DNA of 64,000 nt from Planctomycetaceae bacterium (GTDB lineage: Bacteria; Planctomycetota; Planctomycetia; Planctomycetales; Planctomycetaceae): the NCBI GenBank assembly GCA_017795105.1, contig CP051247.1:4372001-4436000 (forward strand), written 5' to 3'. The notes under the pieces were generated by a model. That model saw only the letters and a list, made by a program, of their open reading frames with translations. It was not told where the DNA came from and searched no databases. This document shows, piece after piece, positions 51,961 through 61,048 of the stretch. The first letter of the stretch is position 1. Each line of letters begins with the position of its first letter. Position numbers and translations under genes: made by a program.

Positions 51961-52852
51961 ATCCAATGAAAATGAACGGCAGCGTAATGCAGCCGAGGAT
52001 GACGCGGAACCACCCCAGCGGAACATAGTCGTTCGCTGTCGGCGGATGGTAAGGCCCCATCATGATGATCAGCAGCAGCATCAGCATGAACGACAGGTTA
52101 CCCGACAGGAACATGTAAGCCAGGGCTCCAAAGATGAGCGAACCGGCGACCATGTGAGCCCGTTTTCGCAGCAGCGCGTAAAGAATGTGGCCCCCGTCGA
52201 GCTGACCAATCGGAATCAGGTTCAACGCGGTGATGAAAATCCCAACCCAGCCGGCGTCGAGAATTGCACTCTCCATCGCCATGTTCGGATCCCAGTCACC
52301 TCGTACAAGTTTAACAATCCAGTTCATTAATGGCGGAGCGATGAACTGGTATTGATCGGGGGTCAGATCGTGGCGGGGAACCGGCTCTGCCGTCATCGCA
52401 CCGTAAACACAGACCGGAATCGCGACCACCAGCCCCGCGAGCGGGCCGGCGATGGCGATGTCGAACAGCTTCTTCCGATCCTCGCCGCCGCCCGGTTTCA
52501 CGATGACCGCCCCGAAGGTGCCGAGCGGAGAAAAGGGCATCGGCAGAAAGAACGGCGGCGTCGCCGGAACGCGATAGAAGAGCGAGACGAGATAGTGACC
52601 CATCTCGTGGGCAAGCAGAATGGCCATCACGGGAATCATGTAGCCGAACCCGTCGGCGTAACGTCGTTCGCCCACCCACCAGGTCGATAGACAGGTGGCG
52701 ACGAACAGTCCGATTGACCAGAGGTAAACCGTGTGCACGGGCCGCTGCTTTCGCGGCGGGCGTCGCGGTTCGACATCCTTCACCGGAACGGTCCGCCCAT
52801 CGGGATAGATGAGAATCTCCTGGATGGGACGCTGGTTGTTCTGGTCAGTCAT
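51929..52852 (-). CDS. Site-2 protease family membrane metalloprotease (M50)
   Basis: An intramembrane zinc protease of the S2P class, 307 residues. The zinc-binding HEMGH lies at about 82-86 within ILLAHEMGHYL; the third ligand is in LDGGH (near 219-223). Helices at about 43-60, 70-90, 133-152, 198-215 and 228-275. The N-terminal 40 residues are polar and Pro/Arg-rich (RRPPRKQRP), cytoplasmic. The loop MPFSPLGTFGAVI is typical of the planctomycete and cyanobacterial group. S2Ps often cleave membrane anti-sigma factors, but no such substrate is adjacent. Tail-to-tail overlap of 32 bases with the channel gene. Confidence 0.88.
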   Translation of the reverse strand: MTDQNNQRPIQEILIYPDGRTVPVKDVEPRRPPRKQRPVHTVYLWSIGLFVATCLSTWWVGERRYADGFGYMIPVMAILLAHEMGHYLVSLFYRVPATPPFFLPMPFSPLGTFGAVIVKPGGGEDRKKLFDIAIAGPLAGLVVAIPVCVYGAMTAEPVPRHDLTPDQYQFIAPPLMNWIVKLVRGDWDPNMAMESAILDAGWVGIFITALNLIPIGQLDGGHILYALLRKRAHMVAGSLIFGALAYMFLSGNLSFMLMLLLIIMMGPYHPPTANDYVPLGWFRVILGCITLPFIFIGFTPTPIAVGG

Positions 52853-53040
52853 GAATTCAAGGTGTTCAAACGGAGGGGGGCGGAGTCCTGTCTGTTGTTT
52901 CGAAGGACGGAAGTCTCATCAGCATTATCGCGGCCCGAGGCGTTGTTACAATTGCCCCTGAAGATCAAAATTGAGAATGCCCTTCAATTCGCAGCCGATT
53001 TGGTTGGCATCACTCAGAGAACCGATGGACAGAATTCATC

Positions 53041-54138
53041 ATGGCCGATGAGGATCAGGACAAACATCTAAAGCCGAGCAGACGCGATCTGCTTTCGGGC
53101 CGGGCGATTCGTCATTCGATGGAACGCCACGGCCAGGAACTCGCCGATGCGCTCGCCCGCGACGAGAAAGCAGCCGCGTTTTCTTCAGCGGATACCGTTC
53201 GGCTTACCACGCGGGCCATGGCCTGTGAGTTCTCGATCATTCTGAATCCCTCGGACGATCGTCGGCAGACCATCACCGCATCCGATGCACTCGATTTCGT
53301 GCATCCGGTGGAAGATCAGCTCACGGTCTATCGCGAACAGAGCGAACTGATGCGACTTAATCGCGAGGCGATTCACGAGCCCTGTGCGGTCGATGAGGAG
53401 CTGTTCGAGTTACTCGAACTCTCGCTGAAGCTCGCCGAAGAAACGCAGGGAGCGTTCACGCCGGCTGCCCGGACCCTCAATTTGCTTTGGCGGGAGTGTC
53501 GGTCTCGAGGTTCAGTCCCGACGCAGGAACAAGTCGATGAAGCCGTCGAAGCCAGCGATTACACAAAGGTTGTGCTCGATCGCAATCTGCTGACGCTGCG
53601 ACTTGATGATCCGAAGATGGGGCTCGATCTGAGCGGCATCGGCAAAGGGTTCGCTCTCGATAAGGTGGCTGCGTTTCTGGATCAGGAAGAGCTGACGAAC
53701 TGTCTGATTCACGGCGGACACAGCAGCATCATTGCGCGAGGGTCGCATCGAAAGGCGGGGGGCTGGCCAGTAGGCATTCGGCATCCTCTGTTTCCGCAGA
53801 AGCGTCTTGCGACGTTCATGCTGGAAGACCGAGCCTTCTCCGCAAGCGGGAGCGGCGTGCAGTTCTTTCGGCACGAGGGGAAACGCTATGGGCATATTTT
53901 TGATCCCCGCACCGGCTGGCCGGTGGAGCATATCCTCAGCGCCGTGGTCACCGCCCCGTCCGCAGCCATCGCCGATGCCCTGTCGACCGCGTTCTATGTC
54001 TTGCCGCTGGAAGAGTCGCTGGCCTACTGCGAGCGGCATCCTGACATCACCGCGCTGATTATCCCTCAGCCGCGGGGCGGAAAGCGGCTGGAACCGGTTT
54101 CGATCAACCTCGACGAAGACCGGCTGCTCTGGCACTGA
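53041..54138 (+). CDS. apbE: FAD:protein FMN transferase
   Basis: Attaches FMN covalently to Thr of target proteins such as NqrB/NqrC or RnfG subunits. 365 residues. TTRAMACEFSIIL (about 56-68) begins the ApbE domain; then EETQGAFTPAARTL, GLDLSGIGKGFALDKV (Mg/FAD-binding), FSASGSG and HIFDPRTGWPV (near 294-304), all typical. The N-terminus has PSRRDLLSG, which resembles a twin-arginine motif, but no hydrophobic stretch follows, so Tat export is doubtful. Rnf or Nqr genes are not nearby. Confidence 0.92.
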   Translation: MADEDQDKHLKPSRRDLLSGRAIRHSMERHGQELADALARDEKAAAFSSADTVRLTTRAMACEFSIILNPSDDRRQTITASDALDFVHPVEDQLTVYREQSELMRLNREAIHEPCAVDEELFELLELSLKLAEETQGAFTPAARTLNLLWRECRSRGSVPTQEQVDEAVEASDYTKVVLDRNLLTLRLDDPKMGLDLSGIGKGFALDKVAAFLDQEELTNCLIHGGHSSIIARGSHRKAGGWPVGIRHPLFPQKRLATFMLEDRAFSASGSGVQFFRHEGKRYGHIFDPRTGWPVEHILSAVVTAPSAAIADALSTAFYVLPLEESLAYCERHPDITALIIPQPRGGKRLEPVSINLDEDRLLWH

Positions 54139-54382
54139 GAAGCATTCTCGAGCTTCTCTTCACAGTCACATAGGGAATTGATACCAGGGATAAATCTGGA
54201 TCGGCTTGTTCGGGTTGTATCGGTTGCCGCTTTGTTGTGTGCGTTGAGTGCCGCTTTCTCCCGGTTTTTGCACGCCCCATCCGCAGAGATTGATTTCTCG
54301 ACCTAGGTTTGAATGGGTCAGAGTCCAGACAACCGTGCAGGTATGGGGCCTGCGGAGTTTTGAGAAAGCGGAGAGGTGGAAC

Positions 54383-54622
54383 ATGGCAACAGTCTTTGGT
54401 TCCCAGGAACAGATCCTGGATCGACGCAGTGGAGACCGCACCGAGAATTACAATGGGCCGGATCGCCGCCAGTTCGGCGATTCCCGTGAACACGCCCGGC
54501 CGGAAGTGGCCGAGCTGGCCAACGCTGTCGACCAGTACAAACTCCGACATCGTCGGCGGTTCGTCACTTACGACGAACTCTATGAAGTCATCCGGGAACT
54601 CGGCTACGTCCGTCCCGAATAG
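54383..54622 (+). CDS. Small conserved hypothetical protein
   Basis: Not recognised. 79 residues from ATG 54383, with GAGAGGTGG five bases upstream; the frame runs upstream without protein character. The first half is polar (QILDRRSGDRTENYNGPDRR, then QFGDSREHARPEV); the second is a helix-rich segment LANAVDQYKLRHRRRFVTYDELY-type ending in EVIRELGYVRPE. No signal, membrane segment or Cys. The predicted fold resembles short helix-turn-helix or dimerising proteins, but no function can be assigned. It has its own terminator. Confidence 0.7.
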   Translation: MATVFGSQEQILDRRSGDRTENYNGPDRRQFGDSREHARPEVAELANAVDQYKLRHRRRFVTYDELYEVIRELGYVRPE

Positions 54623-54757
54623 AGCGGATCGCTCTACCGTGTGTCCGCATAGGATCGCGTTCTCACCTGAGACGCGGCATCTTATGCGGATCGAACGGCG
54701 ACACAGATAAGCAAGCCACTTAAGAACACACCTGCAGAGTAGACCTCCTTCGTATGA

Positions 54758-54794
54758 GCGCGGTCCGGTTCCTCAAACCGGATCGTGCTTTTTT
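54758..54794 (+). terminator. Intrinsic terminator after the small conserved gene
   Basis: A 13-base stem (54758-54770 / 54776-54788), partly through G-T pairs, with a five-base loop and six Ts (54789-54794). Confidence 0.7.
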
Positions 54795-54816
54795 CATGCG
54801 CGGTCCGAACGGCTGA

Positions 54817-57153
54817 CTATTCCGGGAGCACCGGAAAGACCTGCGTGGTGATGAAGATCTTCTGCCCGTTGAACTCGGAGATCAACTCGGGCGCCCAGCG
54901 TTCGATTTCCTGCTGTTCGGTGTCCGACAGCGACTGGTAGTCGCGCATGAATGGCGTGTTCGGAAGAGCGGAGCCGAGAATGCCCATCTCCTGCAACGCG
55001 GCAAAGCGATCGGGAGTCACGAAGTCGGTGTATTTGTACGAAGTGCGATACCGCAGAATCTCCTGCCAGTTCACGAGCACGTAGCGAATGTTGTGCGTGC
55101 TGAAGATCTCCCGAATCTCCGCTGCGGGGCGGTTCGCCCAGTCTCCTTCGGGCTGGTCACGATCGACAACTCCCGTCCACTCGGCGAACAGCGATCGATC
55201 GAACACCGTGTTGTAGTGATACGGGAAGGTCGCATCGAACAGCTCGGCTTCACCGACGCTGAGGACGGCTCCCTCTTCGTTCTTCATCAGTTCGTTCAGA
55301 AAGACGACTTCGGGCGACGTGATATTGGCCGTGATCTTTCGCACCGCATTCAGATCGGTGACGTACGCGTTGTAGCCGGAAAGTCCGGTCGTGATGAACG
55401 CGAAGTTGTAGATCAGGGCCGGAACCAGAAAGACGATCACGCCGAGTTTCGTTCGCTGGAACAGCCACCACGCTCCGTATCCTGCAAGACAGGCGGCGAC
55501 CGGAAGCAGCGGCACCCAGAAGCGGTCGATGCGGTGTGTCAGGAGCCACCAGGAGAAGAGCAGCCAGGCGAGATAGATTCCGACCCAGCGAATCGAACGT
55601 TCGCGGTAACCGACGATTAGGCCAATCAGACCGAAGCCGGCGACGAGCGGCGACTGCCAGTCGTTCACGGCGAAGACATCGAAGATGCTCGCTAACAGAT
55701 GGGTGATCCGATGCTGATTCGGACTATGGGCAGCTTTCCATTTCTCGTTCAGCTCGGCATCCCAGTCGGCTCCCCCGAAGATCGAATAAGCGAGCGGATA
55801 CACCGGGTTGCCGGTTTCGACGAGATTCTTCGCCATCCACGGCCCGAACGTGACCACCGTGCCGAGCACGAACGCTCCGGCTCCCAGCAGCAGGTCACGA
55901 TTCGTCCGTTTGCCGTTTCGGACCGCGACCACGTAAGCGGCCAGCAGAAACAAAGAGACGGGCACTGTCACGGAGATCAACCCGGGATACTTACAGGCGA
56001 TCGCGCTGCCCGCGAGCAGTCCGGTCACGAACAGCCAGCGGGTCGGCTTCGGCTTCTTCTTGAGCAAAGCAACCGCAATGAGCGTCGCCAGTAAGGTCGC
56101 GGCCACGTAGAGGCAGAGTCCCCCTTCGGTGTAGGCGATGATCGAAATGCGATAGGTCCAGGGGATCGTGAGGAAGATGATCGCTCCCAGGTAGCCGGCT
56201 ACGGGAGTGGACCAGCGGCGAAGAATCGTATAGACGATCATGGCGGTCAGCGGGGCGAAGCCCATCAAAATCGCTTTGCCGGCGACCGCTCCCCAGTACC
56301 AGTCGCCCATCAGCACCATGCCGGTGAGAGTGAGCATTTCGGTGAGAAACGGAAAGCTCGTGTAGACATTGTGCGGCAGCATCTGAATCTGCCCGGCAAG
56401 GTAGTACTCCTTGGGGCCGCCGAAGTGGTATTCCTTCACGTCGAAGTCGGTCGAAGGGAGCATCCCGCCGAGGAAGATCGTGATCAGGAACGGCACGACG
56501 ACAATGATCGTCCACAAGCGGGGTGATGTGATCGTCCACTCGCGTTGAGACCATTTGTGCGACTGAAGCAGAGTCCACGATTTCATCCGCCCATACCAGG
56601 CGGAAACACTGCCGTTGGCTCGAGCATGCATCGCGGCCCAGAACATCAGAATCAGCAGATAGGCCAGCAGAAACACGAGCCGATTCAGCAGTCCCGCCAG
56701 ACCGAGTCCGAGGGTGACGAGCGACAGCAGTGATAGACCGGTCGCGATGCTGAGCGTATGCCATTCGGCCCTTCCGGTCGCTTTGATTTTGAGGCCGAGG
56801 GCATGAAACAGCCCGGTTCCGAAACAGTAAGCGTGCAGATAGATTGAAGCGGCGATTGCCAGAAACGGAATCCGCTGCGGCAGAAACTTCAGTCCGGCCG
56901 GGGGCGAGTCGACATCGCGAACCGGCACGAAGTCATCGAGGAGAATTTCCGGCACGTACTGCCAGACCATCCAGCGATTCCATTTGGTCCCATCGGGCAG
57001 GGCCTGAGCGTTGGGCAGAACCTGCGAATAGAACATCAGAAAGAACGCGGCCAGCCAGCCGAAGGCTAGCAGCAGCGATTGCCAGGGCTTCAGGGAAAAC
57101 GAGGCGCGTTCCGGGGCAGCGGGCGTGGAACCGGCGGAAGAAGAATCAGCCAT
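54817..57153 (-). CDS. GT39-like (PMT/ArnT type) membrane glycosyltransferase candidate
   Basis: A large polytopic membrane protein of the dolichyl-phosphate-mannose / ArnT-like glycosyltransferase superfamily, 778 residues from ATG 57153; in-frame sequence upstream is not used. About 12 membrane helices; a first-loop acidic segment STDFDVKEYHFGGPKEYYL near 255 fits the DxE-type catalytic loop of GT-C enzymes, and later YEGG-type HIIAYTEGGLCLY. The C-terminal 180 residues form a soluble domain (VFDRSLFAEWTG, FSTHNIRYVLVNWQEILRY). The lipid-linked donor and acceptor are unknown. The gene is monocistronic. Confidence 0.72.
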   Translation of the reverse strand: MADSSSAGSTPAAPERASFSLKPWQSLLLAFGWLAAFFLMFYSQVLPNAQALPDGTKWNRWMVWQYVPEILLDDFVPVRDVDSPPAGLKFLPQRIPFLAIAASIYLHAYCFGTGLFHALGLKIKATGRAEWHTLSIATGLSLLSLVTLGLGLAGLLNRLVFLLAYLLILMFWAAMHARANGSVSAWYGRMKSWTLLQSHKWSQREWTITSPRLWTIIVVVPFLITIFLGGMLPSTDFDVKEYHFGGPKEYYLAGQIQMLPHNVYTSFPFLTEMLTLTGMVLMGDWYWGAVAGKAILMGFAPLTAMIVYTILRRWSTPVAGYLGAIIFLTIPWTYRISIIAYTEGGLCLYVAATLLATLIAVALLKKKPKPTRWLFVTGLLAGSAIACKYPGLISVTVPVSLFLLAAYVVAVRNGKRTNRDLLLGAGAFVLGTVVTFGPWMAKNLVETGNPVYPLAYSIFGGADWDAELNEKWKAAHSPNQHRITHLLASIFDVFAVNDWQSPLVAGFGLIGLIVGYRERSIRWVGIYLAWLLFSWWLLTHRIDRFWVPLLPVAACLAGYGAWWLFQRTKLGVIVFLVPALIYNFAFITTGLSGYNAYVTDLNAVRKITANITSPEVVFLNELMKNEEGAVLSVGEAELFDATFPYHYNTVFDRSLFAEWTGVVDRDQPEGDWANRPAAEIREIFSTHNIRYVLVNWQEILRYRTSYKYTDFVTPDRFAALQEMGILGSALPNTPFMRDYQSLSDTEQQEIERWAPELISEFNGQKIFITTQVFPVLPE

Positions 57154-57337
57154 CGACGTACAATCACCATCTGCGGCGAGCAGGACTGGAATTCGAAGAG
57201 CCGCGAATGCGGTCGCGGAAAAGTTCCAGTATAGCAGGCAAGCGTGAGCGAGAAACGGAGCAGGATCTCGCAGAAGCAAACGGTGGTGAAACTCAGTTCG
57301 AGATCACTCTCGAAGGCTCTTCAGCAATTGAGCAGAA

Positions 57338-57408
57338 AAGCCCGGCCGGGATTTGAACCCAGACTAACGGAATCAAAATCCGTTGTGCTGCCATTACACC
57401 ACCGGGCT
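57338..57408 (-). tRNA. tRNA-Gln (anticodon UUG)
   Basis: All arms fold: acceptor AGCCCGG/CCGGGCT, D stem GTGT/GCAC, anticodon stem ACGGA/TCCGT with loop TTTTGAT (anticodon TTG), T arm CTGGG-TTCAAAT-CCCGG. CCA is not encoded. The discriminator base is T, which is unusual for tRNA-Gln. It has its own promoter about 55 bases upstream. Confidence 0.92.
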
Positions 57409-57460
57409 GTGATGGGAGGAATCTCCGGAAATCTCCGGGGCTCGCGCCATCAGTCGAGGC

Positions 57461-57489
57461 ATTTTATTGACCCGTTTCCTGTCTGACAA
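57461..57489 (-). promoter_or_regulatory. Sigma-70 promoter of tRNA-Gln
   Basis: On the minus strand TTGTCA (57489-57484), exactly 17 bases, TAAAAT (57466-57461): five of six matches in each box. Predicted start near 57454, 46 bases before the tRNA. Confidence 0.75.
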
Positions 57490-57540
57490 CCCCGGCGCAG
57501 ACAGGTTCGTCGAAACTCGTTTCCGCGGTTGGGAACCGGT

Positions 57541-58677
57541 TTACCGCTTCGATGCCGACTCATTTTTCTCGTTCTGGAAGCGAGTGATCCAGACGAACGG
57601 CTTGTTGTTTTCGTCGACGCGGAGTTCCTGAGTCAGCTGCAGTTTGCCGACCAGGGTGCGGAGGGCCAGGCTCCAGGAGGTTCTGCGTCGGGGATAGTCG
57701 ACGACGATCCGGTTGAAGTCGTAGTTGAGGGAATCGAGGGCCAGTCCGTCGACCAGCACCGGGAGTTTCGTGGTTTTGCGGCACTCGTCGAGCATCTGCG
57801 TCATCGTCATTTTGTCGATCTCGATGGTCGCCGGGAGGAAGAAATCGCGAGCCAGCTGCAGTCGCGAGAGGCCGAGCGAATCGGGGTCCCAGCCGATCGG
57901 CCAGGCGCGATCGATTTCTTCCGCGGTTTCGACCTGCAGAATGACTGATTCATCGGGCAGCCGTTTCGGGGCGAAGGCGACGCCGTATTCGCGGAGCAGA
58001 AGAGCGAACGCGGTCCCTTTGGCGAAGCCGGTGACATCGTTCTTGACGGCGGCGATGTCATCGACCGGCCCGATCTGAGTCTTGGCGGCTTCGGTAAACT
58101 TCAGCGGATACTTTTCCGGAAGCTCGATGGCGACGATGGCAGCGGTGAGATCCAGGTCTCTGGTCGCGGTTTCGACCGGCTTCTGCATGGCGGCGTGAAG
58201 TACATCGAACTCGGCCTGAGTCATCCCCCACAGCGGCTGACCAGTCGGGGCACCCTGTGCTCCATAGGTTTTGAGCTCTTCAATCCATTCCCGCAGTTTG
58301 CCGACATCGTTTCGCGAGAAGCGACGGTCCGGGAAGACGATATCTCCTCCATGATCGAGCAGGCCGGTTGCGGTCACGCGGCGGGTGGTGCCGAACGTCT
58401 GCTGTTCGATACCCGACTTGTCGTTGAACAACGGCTGACGCACACGAACCGGAACGTTGAGCTGGCGGAAAATCTCGGCCCATTGCTGCCCGGCCAGTCC
58501 GTTTGTTCGTTCCCGGGAGAGGAGCAGTTCGAACTTCACATCGGTGTGCAGCGGCTCGTCGGAGGTGAAATCCTGGGCGAAGACGGAGTTGCCGTGATCT
58601 GCTGGCAGCAGCGATGAACCGATTGCCGCGGCGATCAACAGCAGGCACGAAACGGAAGTACGGACGAGACGGAGCAT
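57541..58677 (-). CDS. Secreted protein of unknown function
   Basis: Not recognised. 378 residues from ATG 58677 (GAGG seven bases upstream); the frame extends 97 codons further upstream without protein character. A Sec signal (MLRLVRTSVSCLLLIAAAIG to about FAQD) is followed by a mature protein with LHTDVKFELLLSRERTNG, VRVRQPLFNDKSGIEQQTFG, and near the end EIDKMTMTQMLDECRKTTKLP and NYDFNRIVVDYPRRRTSWSLAL. The last 120 residues recall the STN/secretin-like small domains in which a short strand-helix repeat occurs, but the match is loose. It is divergent from the DUF1570 gene. Confidence 0.68.
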   Translation of the reverse strand: MLRLVRTSVSCLLLIAAAIGSSLLPADHGNSVFAQDFTSDEPLHTDVKFELLLSRERTNGLAGQQWAEIFRQLNVPVRVRQPLFNDKSGIEQQTFGTTRRVTATGLLDHGGDIVFPDRRFSRNDVGKLREWIEELKTYGAQGAPTGQPLWGMTQAEFDVLHAAMQKPVETATRDLDLTAAIVAIELPEKYPLKFTEAAKTQIGPVDDIAAVKNDVTGFAKGTAFALLLREYGVAFAPKRLPDESVILQVETAEEIDRAWPIGWDPDSLGLSRLQLARDFFLPATIEIDKMTMTQMLDECRKTTKLPVLVDGLALDSLNYDFNRIVVDYPRRRTSWSLALRTLVGKLQLTQELRVDENNKPFVWITRFQNEKNESASKR

Positions 58678-58961
58678 GAAACGACCTCGTGGGAACGATG
58701 TCTGAAGAAGTGATTCTGCGGGAATTCTAGGGGCAAAAACGCTTCCGGGACAAGATGTTTCCTCGATGAGGCGGAAGGCGGACGGGCGATGATGCCTTTT
58801 GGCAACATTGGGGATCGATGACGGAAAAAGATCGCCTGATGGCGGAAATCGCGAAGCCGCTGGACGGGCGCAAGCTATGTTTTCAGCACGGACGACTGCG
58901 CTCACAGACGGGCGGCCGAATTCTGAGAACACGTTGCGGGCGGCAAAGCGGAGGGGGAGCG

Positions 58962-60098
58962 ATGACACGGGAGCTCATAACAACCTGGACCAGAGTGATG
59001 ATTGTCACGCTGGCTGTCGGGCTCGGGGCGACCAGACTGAAAGCCGATGAACAGATGATCGAACTGGGCGTGGGAGAATCGCTCCACGTCGGGCGACTCG
59101 TTCACCACAACGCTCGGGAATGCTGGCTTCTGGAACGAAACGGACGATTGACGCAGATCGAGGTCAACAACGTGACCGGATTCCGAGTGCTTGATCAGCC
59201 GTTCTCGCCGCTCGGAGCCGTCGAACTGCGTTCTGAACTGCGTCGGGAATTCGGAGCCGAGTTCGAAATCAAAGGGACGAGCAAGTATCTCGTGGTCGCC
59301 ACCGAGGGGAATGCCGACCACTACGGAGAAGTGCTCGATCAGTTCTACCGCGAGTTTCGCAGTCACTTCTCGGTCCGGGGCTTTGATCTGCCGAGTCCCG
59401 AATTTCCGATGGTGGCAATTGTCTTCCCGGATCACGAACAGTTTGTGAACTACGCCGCTGAAGATGGCGTGAGGGCCGTCCCCGGACTGGCCGGCTATTA
59501 TCACCGAAAGACGAACCGCGTCGCTCTTTACGATCCGCAGACATCAATTGCTTCCGCGGAAACCCCGACTCCTGCCTCGTCCGGCGTTGTCGCCCGGGTC
59601 GGCGGCGTATCCGGTTTGAAGGAGACGCTTGTGCATGAGGCGACTCATCAGATTGCCTTCAATGTCGGCCTCCATTCGCGGCTCGGCGAGACTCCGAAAT
59701 GGGTGATTGAGGGACTGGCGACCGTGTTCGAACATCCAGATATGCGAGGGGCAATGCGGTCCAGCTCGGCGATTCAACGGGTCAACCGGGAACGGTACGT
59801 CTGGTTCGGGAATTATGCGAAAGAACGACGAGCCGAAGGGGCGTTGTACGATCTGATCACGACCGACATCGACTTCTCGACCCGGGCTCTGGATGCTTAC
59901 AGTGAAGCCTGGGCCTTCTCGTTCTTTCTGATGGAACGGCATAAAACCGACTACGCCAACTACATGCAGCGGATCTCCCAGCGAGAAACGGTCGGGGAGT
60001 ACTCGGCAGCCGAGCGGATCCGCGATATTGAAGAATCATTCGGGACCACGATCCCGAAGATCGAGGTCGAGTTCTTACGGTACATCGAAGGGCTGTAA
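58962..60098 (+). CDS. DUF1570 secreted zinc-peptidase-like protein
   Basis: A planctomycete-enriched secreted protein with a metalloprotease motif, 378 residues from ATG 58962; GGAGGGGGAGCG precedes it. The N-terminal stretch (about 10-26) is a signal peptide. The middle (YLVVATEGNADHYGEVLDQF) and LPSPEFPMVAIVFPDHEQFVNY are family-typical. HEATHQIAFN (about 227-236) has the HExxH zinc motif; the Glu in EGLATVFEH downstream is the likely third ligand, as in gluzincins. Substrate unknown. It lies just upstream of the DUF1080 gene but 175 bases apart. Confidence 0.85.
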   Translation: MTRELITTWTRVMIVTLAVGLGATRLKADEQMIELGVGESLHVGRLVHHNARECWLLERNGRLTQIEVNNVTGFRVLDQPFSPLGAVELRSELRREFGAEFEIKGTSKYLVVATEGNADHYGEVLDQFYREFRSHFSVRGFDLPSPEFPMVAIVFPDHEQFVNYAAEDGVRAVPGLAGYYHRKTNRVALYDPQTSIASAETPTPASSGVVARVGGVSGLKETLVHEATHQIAFNVGLHSRLGETPKWVIEGLATVFEHPDMRGAMRSSSAIQRVNRERYVWFGNYAKERRAEGALYDLITTDIDFSTRALDAYSEAWAFSFFLMERHKTDYANYMQRISQRETVGEYSAAERIRDIEESFGTTIPKIEVEFLRYIEGL

Positions 60099-60274
60099 TG
60101 TCCGATTGCTGAGAGAACCGGGCAGGGTGATTGACGCGTGCGGGGGAATCGCTGAAGATAGGCAGGAATCTTGAAGTTCCGTAACCGTGCGGCGGATGTT
60201 CCGGCCACGAGAACTGGCGGCCTGCTGCCGACGGGACGTTCTATCGATATCTGCAATTCGAGAGGAAGAGACTG

Positions 60275-60958
60275 ATGATGCGCCTCACGTGTCTGGTGCT
60301 GGGAGTTCTGGTTTTCGGAGCAAGTTCCGCCGTGGTTGCGGCTGATGACTTCAAGCCGCTGTTCGATGGCGAAACCCTGGACGGCTGGGTTCAGAAGGGC
60401 GGCGAAGCCGAGTATCGCGTCGAAGACGAACAGATTGTCGGGACCAGCAAAAAGGGAACGCCGAACAGCTTCCTGACCACGGCGAAGGATTACGACAACT
60501 TCGAACTGATCCTCGAATTCCTGCCGGACGAAACTCTGAATTCGGGCGTGCAGATTCGCAGCAACATGTACGATGAACCGAAGACCTACACCTGGACGGT
60601 CGACGGAAAAGAGAAATCGACCACCGTCAAAGCCGGACGTGTGCACGGGTATCAAGTTGAAATCGATCCTTCGGCTCGCGCCTGGACCGGCGGCATCTAC
60701 GACGAAGGCCGTCGTGGCTGGCTGAACAACCTGGCCAACAACGAAGCCGCTCGCAAGGCCTTCAAGCCCGGCGAATGGAACGAATTCCGCGTCGTCGCCA
60801 ACGGCGATTCGATCAAGACGTTCCTGAATGGCGTTCCGGCTGCCGATCTTAAAGATGATATGACCGGCGAAGGGTTCATTGCCCTGCAGGTCCACAGCTT
60901 CAAAGAAGATGGACACGAAATCCGCTGGCGCAACATTCGTATTCGCGAACTGCCGTAA
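60275..60958 (+). CDS. DUF1080 secreted protein (3-keto-disaccharide hydrolase family)
   Basis: A secreted jelly-roll protein of the DUF1080 (3-keto-disaccharide hydrolase) family, common in planctomycetes and linked to sugar degradation. 227 residues with a clear signal (MMRLTCLVLGVLVFGASSAVVA). FKPLFDGETLDGWVQKGG (26-43), DNFELILEFLP, LNSGVQIRSNMYD and the late GFIALQVHSFKEDGHEIRWRNIRIREL are the family hallmarks. ATG 60275 with GAGGAAGAG is the start. Its partner enzymes, often Gfo/Idh-type 3-dehydrogenases, are not adjacent, though a Tat-type one lies at 37608. Confidence 0.9.
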   Translation: MMRLTCLVLGVLVFGASSAVVAADDFKPLFDGETLDGWVQKGGEAEYRVEDEQIVGTSKKGTPNSFLTTAKDYDNFELILEFLPDETLNSGVQIRSNMYDEPKTYTWTVDGKEKSTTVKAGRVHGYQVEIDPSARAWTGGIYDEGRRGWLNNLANNEAARKAFKPGEWNEFRVVANGDSIKTFLNGVPAADLKDDMTGEGFIALQVHSFKEDGHEIRWRNIRIRELP

Positions 60959-61048
60959 TTGAAGAGAGTGAACGGCTCAGTGCCGTTTGCTTGACAGAAC
61001 AGCGAACGAAGGAGGGGCCTGCTCCTCCTTCACCGTTCGTTCTCTCCG

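Noticed and set aside
53041..53120. Tat signal peptide on ApbE
   Set aside because: SRRDLLSG resembles the twin-arginine motif but no hydrophobic segment follows.
54166..54290. Minus-strand peptide ending RYNPNKPIQIYPWYQFPM
   Set aside because: It looks somewhat protein-like but has no start codon after the part that is antisense to the small gene at 54383, and no ribosome-binding site.
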